A stretch of DNA of 64,000 bases from Roseburia sp. CAG:10041_57 (GCA_001916965.1 MNTL01000002.1:1-64000); one strand, 5' to 3'; positions 17,960-27,539 are shown, counted from the stretch's first letter. Program-made: numbers and translations. The notes: generated from the sequence alone by a model not told the origin.

Positions 17960-19393
17960 ATGAAGAAGAAACAGGTTGCTAAAATAGTAGGAATCATCGT
18001 AATAGTTGGCTGCGTGGCAGGAACAACGGCTTTTGCAGGAACATCCAAGATGAAAGTGGCAGTGGCAGCAGTAGGACAGGGAGATGTGGTCAGGACAATA
18101 GCAGTAGAAGGACACATTGAGACAGAAGAGGAGAAAGCATATTATGCGAAAGTGACTGCACCGGTATCGACTTTTGACCTGAAAGCAGGAGATGTGGTAC
18201 AGAAGGGTGATACACTGGTTACATACGACACACAGGAATATGACAGAAGCTTGGAGCAGGCACAGCTACAAGCTAAGGCAGCCAAGGCTGGCTATGCAGG
18301 AAGTGCAGCACAAAGCAAGGAAATGACTCAGGCTTATGAAGAAGCACAGGCGCAGGAATCCATGTATCAGCAGGCATACGAAGCAGCACTGGCAAATGTC
18401 AATGATCTGCAATATAACATAGAGACAGTAGCAGATGCGGTAGATGATAAGAGAGATAAGATCAATCGGGATATTGCGCAGGTAGAGATTGAGATTGCAC
18501 AGAAGAATGCACAAGCAGCAGATTATGATGATGAGGACCGTCTTGATTATTTGGAAGAAGCAGCACAATTGCAGGTGAAGCTGGCAAGTCTGAAGAAGAA
18601 ATTACTGGAGCTGCCGGATAGTGGAGCCAAGCCTATAGAGGACAGATATTTCAGCGAGGCACAATATTATCTGAATGAGCTGGCTACGCAGAGAGCACAG
18701 CTACAGCAGGAGATGCAGACAACGAAGCATGCTGCCATGAATGGTTCCCAGCTGGCACAGCTTGCCGCCAATGCGGAACTTGCCAATACTGCTGTCACCT
18801 GGAATGAGGAAGATGCAGAGAAGGCAGCAGAGGGCGTAACAGCAGACGTTACAGGCGTAGTGAGTGAGATCAATGTAGAAGAGGGCGCTTACGTGGCAGA
18901 AGGAACACGGCTTTTTACCATAAAAGACATGGAGCATGTAATGGCTGTCGTTGAAGTAACCAGCTATGAAATGGGACAGGTGGAAGTAGGTCAGAAGGCA
19001 TCTATTGAAGCCGCAGGCAATACCTATGATGGAACCGTATCCAGGATACGGAAGGAAACTGTGCTGGATTCCCAGAACAAAGCCAAATTACAGGTAGAGA
19101 TACATATTGAGAACCCGGATGATAAGATTTATCTGGGTACAGATGTGGATGCTGCTATTGAGACCGGAGAAAGCGACAGCGCAATCGTGATTCCCAATGA
19201 TGCTCTTTATACAGATGATGAGGGAGATTACTGCTACCTGTTGTCTAATGATGTGATTGAGAAGAGATATCTGACCTGTGGTATTGCAAGTGCTGATACG
19301 ACAGAAGTTCTCGAAGGACTAAGCCAGGGAGAATGGGTAATTACCGATGCCATGACAGATGCCAATGTGGGTAAGGGCGCACAGGCGAAATAG
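17960..19393 (+). CDS. HlyD/MacA-like membrane fusion (adaptor) protein
   Basis: 477 residues: one N-terminal membrane helix (about 7-27), a beta-barrel/lipoyl half (YYAKVTAPVSTFDLKAGDVVQKGDTLVTYD), a long Gln/Ala-rich coiled-coil hairpin (about 90-255), the second lipoyl half (VTADVTGVVSEINVEEG), and a C-terminal membrane-proximal domain with NDALYTDDEG. In Gram-positive bacteria such adaptors work with a MacB-like ATPase and FtsX permease to export peptides or drugs, or in envelope stress. The two genes that follow supply exactly those parts. Its expression is probably under the divergent TetR gene. Confidence 0.87.
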   Translation: MKKKQVAKIVGIIVIVGCVAGTTAFAGTSKMKVAVAAVGQGDVVRTIAVEGHIETEEEKAYYAKVTAPVSTFDLKAGDVVQKGDTLVTYDTQEYDRSLEQAQLQAKAAKAGYAGSAAQSKEMTQAYEEAQAQESMYQQAYEAALANVNDLQYNIETVADAVDDKRDKINRDIAQVEIEIAQKNAQAADYDDEDRLDYLEEAAQLQVKLASLKKKLLELPDSGAKPIEDRYFSEAQYYLNELATQRAQLQQEMQTTKHAAMNGSQLAQLAANAELANTAVTWNEEDAEKAAEGVTADVTGVVSEINVEEGAYVAEGTRLFTIKDMEHVMAVVEVTSYEMGQVEVGQKASIEAAGNTYDGTVSRIRKETVLDSQNKAKLQVEIHIENPDDKIYLGTDVDAAIETGESDSAIVIPNDALYTDDEGDYCYLLSNDVIEKRYLTCGIASADTTEVLEGLSQGEWVITDAMTDANVGKGAQAK

Positions 19394-19427
19394 TTTGCAG
19401 GTAACTGAAAGGTATGGTGATTATTAG

Positions 19428-20132
19428 ATGGGAGCTTTTATTGAATTTGATAAGGTAACGAAGCAGTATGGCACTGCAGACAGAGTGTTTTATGCATTGA
19501 AGGATGCCAGCTTCACGATTGAACAGGGAGAAATGGTAGTCATCCTGGGACCAAGTGGTGCGGGTAAGAGTACTTTGCTGAATCTGTTGGGCGGTATGGA
19601 TGTGGCGTCCTCTGGAAGCATTATTTCCTGTGGAGAGGACATCAGTCAGTACAATGATAATCAGCTGACCGGATATCGGGCGAGAAATGTTGCAGTAGTT
19701 TTCCAGTTCTACAATTTGATTCCTACATTAACTGCATATGAGAATGTAGCGCTTATGAGGGATATTGTGAACGATACGATGGACCCGAAGGAAGCATTGG
19801 AGTCTGTAGGACTTGGCGACCATATGCATCAGTTCCCGGCGCAGATGTCAGGTGGTGAGCAGCAGAGAACGTCCATAGCCAGGGCAATTGCCAAGAATCC
19901 TAAGCTTCTGCTGTGTGATGAGCCGACAGGGGCACTGGATACCAATACAGGACGGGATGTATTAGAATTGCTGGTGAGAATGAGCCGTGAAAAGAAGAGA
20001 ACAGTTGTCATGGTCACGCATAACAGCTTTTTTGCAGATATTGCAGACAAGGTCATCCGTGTAAAGAACGGCGCTATTGAGTCTGTTACAATCAATGAAC
20101 ATCCAAAGGATGCAAGTGAGGTGAGCTGGTAA
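19428..20132 (+). CDS. ABC transporter ATP-binding protein (MacB/LolD type)
   Basis: 234-residue ATPase: Walker A GPSGAGKST, Q-loop VFQFYNLIPTLTAYENV (typical of the LolD/MacB group), signature MSGGEQQRTSIARAIA, Walker B LLLCDEPTGALD, and H-loop VTHN. It pairs with the FtsX-type permease whose ATG overlaps its stop by one base. 34 bases separate it from the adaptor gene. Confidence 0.92.
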   Translation: MGAFIEFDKVTKQYGTADRVFYALKDASFTIEQGEMVVILGPSGAGKSTLLNLLGGMDVASSGSIISCGEDISQYNDNQLTGYRARNVAVVFQFYNLIPTLTAYENVALMRDIVNDTMDPKEALESVGLGDHMHQFPAQMSGGEQQRTSIARAIAKNPKLLLCDEPTGALDTNTGRDVLELLVRMSREKKRTVVMVTHNSFFADIADKVIRVKNGAIESVTINEHPKDASEVSW

Positions 20133-22438
20133 TGCTGAAAAGAAAGCTTTTAAGAGATCTGTGGCAGAATCGTACTCAGTTCATTTCCATTTTTTTGATG
20201 GCTTTTCTTGGTCTGTTCGTTTTCGCAGGAATAGATGCGGAGAGTACAGGAATCGGGATATCTACAGCACAGTATTATGAAGAGACCAATCTGGCTGATA
20301 ACTGGGTCATGGGTACTTCATTCAGTACGGAAGAGGTGAAACGGCTGGAAGCACTGCCACAGATTGCTTCGGTTGACCGTAAGCTGGTGCTGGAGGGCAA
20401 AGCCAAAGTAGGGGACGGAGAAGAACCTTCTATGGAGTTTAACTTTGTAGAGAGCATGAACAGCTCGTTCCCTTATATAAAAGAAGGAGAAGCCTTCGAT
20501 GTTGACAAGGAAGGGGTATGGCTGGAAGAACTGTTTGCTAAGAAGTGGAATCTTCAGGTCGGAGATTATGTACGGCTTGAATATGAGGGCATTCTGTTCA
20601 CGGAGCAGATCCGCGGTATTATCATTCATCCGGAATATGTATTCTATTCACTGGACAGCGACAGCATGATGCCCAATTATGGTACATATGGATATGCTTA
20701 TCTTTCCTCAAAGGAATATCCGATACAGGATGAATTATACTACAATTACATGGTAATAAAGCAGACCAATGCAGGAGAATCCTCAGAGGAATCCATGGAG
20801 TTCAAGGAGCTGGTAAAAGACACGCTGAACCGACAGAATATTGTGGTACTGGACAGAAAACAGAACGGTGGCATTGAAGCCATTGCGTCAGAACAGTCAC
20901 AGCACGAAGAAATGGGAATCATGTTCTCAGCAGTATTTCTGTTGATTGCTGTCATGGGAATTGTTACAACTATGACACGAATGACTTCAAACCAAAGAAT
21001 CCAGATTGGTACACTCAAAGCATTGGGATTTGGCAAGAGGAAGATTACCTGGCACTATATGTCTTATGGCATTGTGATCAGTTCCCTGGGAAGTATCGTG
21101 GGGGCGGTATTGGGGTATTTGTATCTGCCACTGCTTTTCCTGCCGAGCATGAGTGCATACTACGTCCTGCCCAATTGGGTGACACAGATGTCAGTAAAGA
21201 CTTATTATGCAATTGTACTGGCTATTCTGGTCTCTACACTGGTCAGCTTCCTGGCATGCCGTAAGGAATTGAAGGATATGCCTGCCATTACATTAAAACC
21301 GGCTGCACCTAAGAATATCAGACACTCCATGCTGGAGAAGAGCCGTATGTGGCTGTCTTTGAACTTCTCTACACAGTGGAATGTCAGGGATGTACTCCGC
21401 AATAAAGCCAGAAGCCTGATGGGTATCGCTGGTGTAGCAGGCTGTACGATGCTGCTTCTGTGTGCCTTTGGCTGCAGCGACTGTGTAAAAGAGATTGCGG
21501 TGTGGCAATACGGAGAACTGGTGACAGGACAGTACAAAGTAATATTCGGGCAGCAGGTCACAAATCTGGAGAAAAGACAGTATAAGCAGCAGTATAAGGG
21601 ACAACTGGTGCAGGAGGGAAGCTGTGAATTCAGAACGGATTCTCTGGTAAAAAAAGGCGGCATCACAATCTTGGACGAAGGTAACTATCTGCACTTTCAG
21701 AATGCAGATGGAGAAGAGATAATCCTGCCACAGCAGGGAATCTCCATGTCTGTGAAAATGGCACAGGTGTTAGGACTTAAACAGGGAGATTTTATTGAAT
21801 GGCATATTGTAGGTGAGAAGGAATGGCAGAGAAGCAGAATCACAGCACTGTATCGTACACCTACGGGGCAGGGCATTACACTGTCGAGAGAAGAATATGA
21901 GTCATTGCAGTATGATTTTAACCCTACTTCTTTCTATACCAATATGACCATTCCACAGTATGTAAAAGACAGCGATGACATTTCCGGTGTGATCAGCATC
22001 GAACAGCTAAAGATCGATCTGGATAAAAACATGGAAATGATGAATCTGATGGTAGGAATCCTGATCGTTGCAGCAGTACTGCTTGGAATCATTGTTCTCT
22101 ACAATATGGGTGTGCTTTCTTTCCTGGAAAAGACAAGAGAAGTTGCCACGCTGAAGGTGCTCGGCTTTTCCTCAGGAAGAATACGAAGAATCCTGCGGCA
22201 GCAGAACAATTGGATTACCATAATTGGAATCGTTGCAGGATTAATTCTTGGTTATCAATTCCTTGATATTATGATGCAGACCATGTCCGAGGACAATGAT
22301 ATGCCGACTGTTGTATATCTGGCATCTTATCTGTATTCCATCATAGGCACTTGGATTACCTCTACAGGCGTCAATTATATGCTTTCCGGTAAAGTCAAGA
22401 CCATCTGTATGGTAGACGCACTCAAAGGTGTCGAGTAA
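20132..22438 (+). CDS. FtsX-like ABC permease, large two-domain form
   Basis: 768 residues with one N-terminal helix, a large extracytoplasmic MacB-like domain, an FtsX helix bundle (about 265-375: GIVTTMTRMTSNQRIQIGTLKALGFGK), a second anchor near 430, a second extracytoplasmic part, and a C-terminal FtsX bundle (VLYNMGVLSFLEKTREVATLKVLGFS). This doubled layout is typical of Firmicutes permeases that move antimicrobial peptides or lipoproteins by a mechanotransmission mode. It completes the adaptor-ATPase-permease operon; the substrate is unknown. Confidence 0.9.
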   Translation: MLKRKLLRDLWQNRTQFISIFLMAFLGLFVFAGIDAESTGIGISTAQYYEETNLADNWVMGTSFSTEEVKRLEALPQIASVDRKLVLEGKAKVGDGEEPSMEFNFVESMNSSFPYIKEGEAFDVDKEGVWLEELFAKKWNLQVGDYVRLEYEGILFTEQIRGIIIHPEYVFYSLDSDSMMPNYGTYGYAYLSSKEYPIQDELYYNYMVIKQTNAGESSEESMEFKELVKDTLNRQNIVVLDRKQNGGIEAIASEQSQHEEMGIMFSAVFLLIAVMGIVTTMTRMTSNQRIQIGTLKALGFGKRKITWHYMSYGIVISSLGSIVGAVLGYLYLPLLFLPSMSAYYVLPNWVTQMSVKTYYAIVLAILVSTLVSFLACRKELKDMPAITLKPAAPKNIRHSMLEKSRMWLSLNFSTQWNVRDVLRNKARSLMGIAGVAGCTMLLLCAFGCSDCVKEIAVWQYGELVTGQYKVIFGQQVTNLEKRQYKQQYKGQLVQEGSCEFRTDSLVKKGGITILDEGNYLHFQNADGEEIILPQQGISMSVKMAQVLGLKQGDFIEWHIVGEKEWQRSRITALYRTPTGQGITLSREEYESLQYDFNPTSFYTNMTIPQYVKDSDDISGVISIEQLKIDLDKNMEMMNLMVGILIVAAVLLGIIVLYNMGVLSFLEKTREVATLKVLGFSSGRIRRILRQQNNWITIIGIVAGLILGYQFLDIMMQTMSEDNDMPTVVYLASYLYSIIGTWITSTGVNYMLSGKVKTICMVDALKGVE

Positions 22439-22491
22439 GTTTATTTGTACACAAGAAAAGACTTTATTCTTGCACAATCCTGTGATAAACT

Positions 22492-22793
22492 GTAACTATT
22501 CAGAGCCATGCAGCCTGTGACAGAATATGACTGCTTGCAGGCATATATGGCGCAGGATATATGGCGAGGTAACTACATGAGCAAAAGAAAAGCATCGAAG
22601 ATGCGATTTTGTGAATGTAGTTCTGAATAGTTATTCAGAGCCATGCAGCCTGTGACAGAATATGACTGCTTGCAGGCATATATGGAACAGGATATATGGC
22701 GAGGTAACTACATGAGCAAAAGAAAAGCATCGAAGATGCGATTTTGCGAATGCAGTTCTGAATAGTTATTCAGAGCCATGCAGCCTGTGACAT
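22492..22793 (+). repeat. Structured leader element, 2.2 tandem copies (glnS leader)
   Basis: This is most of the 388-base gap between the permease gene and glnS. Copy 1 runs from GTAACTATTCAGA (22492) to TTCTGAATAGTTA (ends 22633). Copy 2 repeats it with an exact 135-base period; a third copy breaks off after about 28 bases (22766-22793). The two full copies differ at only a few positions. Both contain the arms ACTACAT/ATGTAGT (copy 2 ATGCAGT) around GCATC-GAA-GATGC. TGATAAACT (22483-22491), an extended -10 candidate, abuts the left end. Orientation is that of glnS. Confidence 0.8.
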
Positions 22794-22826
22794 GGCAGAG
22801 ACTTACGAAACGATCAGGAGGAGCTT

Positions 22827-24530
22827 ATGAGTGAATTAGATAAGAATGTGGAAGCAGAAAGTCAGGAAAAAGAAGTCGTTTCCAAGAATTTTATTGAACA
22901 GATTATAGATAAGGACCTTGCAGAGGGTGTATATGACACAGTTCACACCAGATTCCCACCGGAACCAAACGGATATCTGCACATCGGACATGCAAAGAGC
23001 ATTATTTTGAATTATGGACTTGCCAAGGAATATGGCGGTAAGTTCAACATGCGTTTTGATGATACCAATCCTACAAAGGAGAAGGTAGAATTCGTCGAAT
23101 CCATCAAAGCAGATATCGCATGGCTTGGCGCAGACTGGGAAGACAGACTGTTCTTTGCATCCGATTATTTTGACCAGATGTATGAAGGCGCAGTGAAGCT
23201 GATCAAGAAGGGTAAGGCATATGTATCCGACCTGACAGCAGATGAGATCCGTGAATATCGTGGTACACTGACTGAGCCGGGTAAGGAAGATCCCTCCAGC
23301 AGCAGAAGCGTAGAAGAGAACCTTGCACTTTTTGAAGATATGAAGAATGGTAAATTCGCAGATGGCGAGAAGGTACTGCGTGCAAGGATTGACATGGCAT
23401 CTCCTAACATGAACATGAGAGACCCTGTCATTTACCGTGTGGCTCATATGACACATCACAGAACAGGTGATAAGTGGTGCATTTATCCGATGTACGATTT
23501 CGCACATCCTATTGAAGATGCGATTGAGGGTATCACACATTCTATCTGTACACTGGAATTCGAGGATCACAGACCTCTCTATAACTGGGTCGTAACAGAG
23601 CTGGAATACCCACATCCACCTAAGCAGATTGAATTTGCCAAGTTATATCTGACTAACGTGGTAACAGGTAAGAGATATATTAAGAAGCTGGTTGAACAGG
23701 GCATTGTTGACGGATGGGATGATCCAAGACTGGTATCTATCGCAGCCCTCAGAAGAAGAGGCTTCACACCTGAATCCATCAAGAAATTCGTAGAGCTTGG
23801 CGGTATCAGCAAGGCAAATTCTTCTTCCGACTATGCAATGTTAGAGTATTGCATCCGTGAGGACCTGAAGTTAAAGAAGCCCAGAATGATGGCAGCACTT
23901 GATCCTGTGAAGTTAGTGATTGACAACTATCCGGAAGGAGAAGTTGAGTATCTGGAAGTTGCCAATAACCTGGAGAACGAGGCACTTGGCACCAGACAGG
24001 TTCCATTCTGCCGTGAACTCTATATTGACAGGGATGACTTTATGGAAGAACCACCCAAGAAGTATTTCAGACTCTTCCCAGGCAATGAAGTACGTCTGAT
24101 GAGTGCATATTTTGTAAAATGCACAGGCTTTGAGAAGGATGAGAACGGCAAGGTCACAGTTGTACATTGTACGTATGATCCTGAGACGAAGCAGGGCAGT
24201 GGCTTTACAGGCAGAAAGGTAAAGGGAACGATTCACTGGGTACCGGCTCCTTATGCAGTCAAGGCAGAAGTACGTCTCTATGAGAACATTATTGATGAGG
24301 AAAAGGGCGTATACAACGAAGATGGTTCCCTGAACCTGAATCCGAATTCTCTTACTGTATTAAAAGAGTGCTATCTTGAGCCTGCATTAAAAGATGCAAA
24401 GCCTTATGACAGCTTCCAGTTCGTAAGACAGGGCTTCTTCAATGTAGATTATAAGGACAGCAAGCCGGATGCACTGGTATTTAACCGAATTGTATCCTTA
24501 AAGAGCTCTTTCGTATTACCGAAGAAATAA
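22827..24530 (+). CDS. glnS: Glutaminyl-tRNA synthetase
   Basis: Class I synthetase that charges tRNA-Gln directly. 567 residues with FPPEPNGYLHIGHAKSI (HIGH motif), FDDTNPTKE, and the GlnRS-specific CTLEFEDHRPLYNW and GWDDPRLVSIAALRRRG segments, followed by the beta-barrel anticodon domain. At the usual KMSKS/MSKR place the protein reads VVTGKRYIKKL, so the Met-Ser-Lys is replaced although a Lys-Arg pair remains. AGGAGGAG precedes ATG 22827. The leader carries tandem copies of the structured element, so expression may be set there. Confidence 0.95.
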   Translation: MSELDKNVEAESQEKEVVSKNFIEQIIDKDLAEGVYDTVHTRFPPEPNGYLHIGHAKSIILNYGLAKEYGGKFNMRFDDTNPTKEKVEFVESIKADIAWLGADWEDRLFFASDYFDQMYEGAVKLIKKGKAYVSDLTADEIREYRGTLTEPGKEDPSSSRSVEENLALFEDMKNGKFADGEKVLRARIDMASPNMNMRDPVIYRVAHMTHHRTGDKWCIYPMYDFAHPIEDAIEGITHSICTLEFEDHRPLYNWVVTELEYPHPPKQIEFAKLYLTNVVTGKRYIKKLVEQGIVDGWDDPRLVSIAALRRRGFTPESIKKFVELGGISKANSSSDYAMLEYCIREDLKLKKPRMMAALDPVKLVIDNYPEGEVEYLEVANNLENEALGTRQVPFCRELYIDRDDFMEEPPKKYFRLFPGNEVRLMSAYFVKCTGFEKDENGKVTVVHCTYDPETKQGSGFTGRKVKGTIHWVPAPYAVKAEVRLYENIIDEEKGVYNEDGSLNLNPNSLTVLKECYLEPALKDAKPYDSFQFVRQGFFNVDYKDSKPDALVFNRIVSLKSSFVLPKK

Positions 24531-24543
24531 GGGATAAAAGCTT

Positions 24544-25200
24544 ATGAGATATAAATGTCTTGTGTTAGACCATGATGATACAGTGGTAGACAGTACTGCC
24601 AGTATTCATTATCCGGCTTTTCTGGAGGCATTGAAGATATTAAGACCGGGTGTGCAGCAGATTACTTTGGAAGAGTATTTTGAGGAGAACTTTGATCCTG
24701 GCTTTATCGAGATGTGCCAGAGAAGATATCAGCTTACAGATGCTGAGCTGGATGTGGAAGTAGAATGCTGGAGAAAATATGTGGAGAATCATATTCCAAA
24801 GGCATATCCGGGGATGCGGAAAATCATTACAAGACATAAGGAGGAAGGAGGCTGCGTCTGCGTAGTCTCCCATTCCTATGATTTCAATATCAGGAGAGAT
24901 TATAAGGCAAACGATCTGCCAGAACCTGATATGATATTTGGCTGGGAGTGTGAACCACAGCAGCGTAAGCCGGCGCCATATGCGCTGGAGCAGATTATGG
25001 AGAAATACGGATTGCAGCCACAGGAGATGGTCATGATTGATGACCTTAAACCGGGTTATGATATGGCAAGAAGTGTGGGGGTACCGTTTATTGGCGCAGG
25101 CTGGGCAAATGATATTGCCAAGATACGTACCTTTATGAAACAGAACAGTGATTATTATTTTACCAATGTAAAAGAACTGGAGAAATTCCTTTTTTCATAG
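24544..25200 (+). CDS. HAD-superfamily hydrolase
   Basis: 218-residue HAD phosphatase with motif I DHDDTVVDST (nucleophile and acid/base Asp), motif II VVSHS, motif III Lys in QQRKPAPYAL, and motif IV MIDDLKPGYDMA. Its shape is that of the phosphoglycolate phosphatase/beta-phosphoglucomutase subgroup with a helical cap. The substrate cannot be told from sequence. It begins 13 bases after glnS and ends inside a bidirectional terminator. Confidence 0.85.
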   Translation: MRYKCLVLDHDDTVVDSTASIHYPAFLEALKILRPGVQQITLEEYFEENFDPGFIEMCQRRYQLTDAELDVEVECWRKYVENHIPKAYPGMRKIITRHKEEGGCVCVVSHSYDFNIRRDYKANDLPEPDMIFGWECEPQQRKPAPYALEQIMEKYGLQPQEMVMIDDLKPGYDMARSVGVPFIGAGWANDIAKIRTFMKQNSDYYFTNVKELEKFLFS

Positions 25201-25217
25201 GAACTCTCCAGTTCTTT
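25171..25217. terminator. Bidirectional terminator, HAD gene and acidic-protein gene
   Basis: Thirteen-base-pair perfect stem AAAGAACTGGAGA / TCTCCAGTTCTTT, whose left arm lies in the last codons of the HAD gene. It serves two convergent genes. Confidence 0.8.
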
Positions 25218-25241
25218 TAATCTTTTAATAAGAAGTAATTG

Positions 25242-25769
25242 TTAAGCTTCAGGCTTAGCTTCGGATTCTTCATCCTCATCATCAAAGAATTCTTCGCTGG
25301 AAGCTTCGTCTTCATCATCCGCATAGGCGATGGAAATGGAGGAAGAGTTGTCTGCGTTTTTTTCTTTCTCGTTTTTTTCAGGTGCAGGTTCTTCCTTGGA
25401 AGATTCTGGTTCAGCGGCAGGCTGTGTCATTTCTTCAATGATTTCCTTTGCCTTATCAAGCTTCTCAGATACATTGAAATTCTCGATTTTTTCCTTTGTC
25501 TTATCAATTGTCTCAATGACCTTCTCACCAATGATTTCTTTGGCATTATCAAGGTCTAAAGATACATAGGAACGATTCTTGTTGGAATGAGCTTCGCCAG
25601 GAGTCTCATCCTCATCGTCAAAGTCATCATCAAAATCATCAAAATCATCTGCAGCATCGATGTCCTTTAAAGGGTCATCCTGTTTCTTCTGAAGACAATA
25701 ATAAGTTCCTGCTGCTGCGGCACCGGCGAGCGCACTAAGTAAAACTAACTTGCCGAATTTCTTAGCCAT
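25242..25769 (-). CDS. Small acidic membrane-anchored protein, function unknown
   Basis: 175 residues. It has an N-terminal helix with small residues (LVLLSALAGAAAAGTYY), a run of Asp-rich residues (DDFDDFDDDFDDEDE), a predicted amphipathic helix (AKEIIGEKVIETIDKTKEKI), and a very acidic tail ending EESEAKPEA. The layout, a membrane anchor plus charged helices, resembles YtxH-like proteins, but there is no firm family match. The codon pattern and AAAGGAG RBS support a real gene. It is transcribed alone on the minus strand. Confidence 0.72.
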   Translation of the reverse strand: MAKKFGKLVLLSALAGAAAAGTYYCLQKKQDDPLKDIDAADDFDDFDDDFDDEDETPGEAHSNKNRSYVSLDLDNAKEIIGEKVIETIDKTKEKIENFNVSEKLDKAKEIIEEMTQPAAEPESSKEEPAPEKNEKEKNADNSSSISIAYADDEDEASSEEFFDDEDEESEAKPEA

Positions 25770-25874
25770 AATGTATGCTCCTTTCTGTAAGGGGATTATA
25801 TATTATATACATTTTAATACTATTTTATGAAAATGAAAAGTGAATATGTAAAATTTTAGAATGCTTTAATAACC

Positions 25875-25903
25875 TTGAATTATCCCACATATTATGTTAA
25901 TAT
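25875..25903 (+). promoter_or_regulatory. Promoter of second tetR gene
   Basis: TTGAAT (25875-25880), 17-nt spacer, TAATAT (25898-25903). Confidence 0.5.
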
Positions 25904-25956
25904 AGAATCGACTACATAAGTCAACCGCAAGGATGCAGCAGGAGGAGAATGTATAC

Positions 25957-26616
25957 ATGAATGAGAAATTCTTTGATTTGTCCAGAGAAAAGCAGGACCG
26001 TATGATAAATGGCGCATTAGAGGTATTTGCCAAGAATGGCTATAAGCATGCAAGTACCGACGATATGGTGAAGGCAGTGGACGTAAGCAAGGGATTATGG
26101 TTCCATTATTTTGGTTCGAAGGCAGGATTGTATACATTTGTATATGGCTACAGCGTGAAATATATGATATTGGAATTGTCTTCCGCCATGGATGCGCAGG
26201 AGAAGGACTATTTCGAAGTGGTGCGCCAGATGGAGTACACCAAGATGCGTGTCAGCAAGAGTTACCCATATATGAATCTGTTCCTGCAGGAGTCTGCGAA
26301 TGAGACAGATGAGGAGATTCTGGAGCAGACCCAGGCAGACCGTAAGATTCTGAAGGAGAAGATGGATGGCATATTGCGGAATGCAGAGATTGAAGGGATA
26401 TCGGAGAAAGCACACAGAGACCGTATCAAGCGAATGATCCGCTATACGATAGAAGGCGTGCAGCATGATAAGATGGTGAAGACCCAGGTTGAGCCTGAGA
26501 CTGTATATAAGGAAATCAAGAACTATATCGAACTGGTCAAGACACTGGTGCGTGGAACAGACCTGCCTGCGAAGGAAGATATGCTTGATTCACCAATAAC
26601 GAATACATTATTCTAG
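25957..26616 (+). CDS. TetR/AcrR family transcriptional regulator
   Basis: 219 residues with an N-terminal helix-turn-helix (MINGALEVFAKNGYKHASTD, then DMVKAVDVSKGLWFHYFGSK) and a helical C-terminal domain of unknown ligand. The frame opens at 25933, but AGGAGGAG at 25942-25949 points to ATG 25957. It has no efflux partner next door; both neighbours are convergent or divergent single genes, so its target is probably elsewhere. Confidence 0.85.
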   Translation: MNEKFFDLSREKQDRMINGALEVFAKNGYKHASTDDMVKAVDVSKGLWFHYFGSKAGLYTFVYGYSVKYMILELSSAMDAQEKDYFEVVRQMEYTKMRVSKSYPYMNLFLQESANETDEEILEQTQADRKILKEKMDGILRNAEIEGISEKAHRDRIKRMIRYTIEGVQHDKMVKTQVEPETVYKEIKNYIELVKTLVRGTDLPAKEDMLDSPITNTLF

Positions 26617-26650
26617 TAAAAAAACATGCGGATTCGCATGTTTTTTACTA
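26614..26650. terminator. Bidirectional terminator between tetR and DUF6062-like gene
   Basis: AGTAAAAAAACATGCG, a four-base loop, then CGCATGTTTTTTACT. The stem starts in the stop codon of tetR and ends at that of the convergent gene. Confidence 0.85.
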
Positions 26651-27409
26651 TTTCTTCTGTTGATAAACGGGGGCTGCGGGGTAGCCGCCTTTTAACTTCT
26701 GCATACCTCTCTGCACAGCATCTTTAGAATTCTTCCAGTCAGCATCCTGATTCTTATAGTCAAATTTCTCCACAAGCCAGCTCACATCTTCACCGACGCG
26801 TTCCATATTTTCTTTCATCAAACCAAAAAGCACAGGGAAGAATTCTTCCTTTTGTTTATCAGAAAGTGTCTCACATGCTGCCTGACATAAGTCACCGAAG
26901 TGAACCAGACAAAATCCCTTACTCTCTTCAAAACGCTTCCGAAAAGCCTCATCCTTCTTATACATAAAGAAGAAAGTATCCATATATCTGGCATAGGTAT
27001 CCTTGTACTGATTGCAGATGTAGCAGGATTCCTGCTTGGCATAAGTCCACGCAGTCATGGTATTGTTGACTTCCTTTGACTTTTTCATACGATCCAGGAA
27101 AGAAATCTTAGCCGGCTTGAATCGTTTGATCTCTTGGTCCAGCTCCTGATTTATTTTGCGAAAATGCGTCTTTAAGATCCAGGCATTCCCAAGTGTATTG
27201 CCATACTGGAACATCTTCTGGAAATGATACCGGCAGAAACCAGCCTTGTCCGTCATATCGCGAATATCGCTCTCCATATAAGAAGAACCCGAACCCAGCG
27301 TAAAGTCCAGCAAGTCCTGTTCAACCTTTTGCTCAATGTAGCAGAAAGGACACTCATCATCTGCTGCGAAGGCATCGTTTAAGGGAATGGTATATAATTG
27401 CTCTTTCAT
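26648..27409 (-). CDS. DUF6062-like protein with Cys/His pairs
   Basis: 253 residues, soluble and largely helical. Repeated metal-site-like motifs stand out: DECPFCYIEQK near the start, AGFCRYHFQKM at about 75, ESCYICNQY in the middle and GFCLVHFGDLC late. Four Cys/His clusters suggest binding of zinc or another metal. It resembles the Lachnospiraceae family DUF6062 by memory of its start (YTIPLNDAF...ECPFC); no function is known. A GAGGAGAT RBS precedes ATG 27409. Confidence 0.65.
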   Translation of the reverse strand: MKEQLYTIPLNDAFAADDECPFCYIEQKVEQDLLDFTLGSGSSYMESDIRDMTDKAGFCRYHFQKMFQYGNTLGNAWILKTHFRKINQELDQEIKRFKPAKISFLDRMKKSKEVNNTMTAWTYAKQESCYICNQYKDTYARYMDTFFFMYKKDEAFRKRFEESKGFCLVHFGDLCQAACETLSDKQKEEFFPVLFGLMKENMERVGEDVSWLVEKFDYKNQDADWKNSKDAVQRGMQKLKGGYPAAPVYQQKK

Positions 27410-27510
27410 GTGAAAATCTCCTCGTAGTTAAGTGATGTTTTAAGCATAGCATATTTGCAAGAAATATGTTAGAGTAAAAAGCACTTCAAATTAACTTACA
27501 ATATAAAAAT

Positions 27511-27539
27511 AAGGATGCAACAGTTTGTATATTCTGTTG
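27511..27539. repeat. Recombination-site candidate, left copy
   Basis: AAGGATGCAACAG (27511-27523) recurs exactly at 28390-28402. Here it is part of a palindromic site CAACAG-N10-CTGTTG (27518-27539), the form of a tyrosine-recombinase core. The right arm is also an exact 12-base inverted copy of CAACAGAATATA at 28397-28408. Confidence 0.6.

Noticed and set aside
22492..22793. Tandem repeat considered as a CRISPR array
   Set aside because: The units are 135 bases, repeat along their whole length and have no unique spacers; no cas genes are near.
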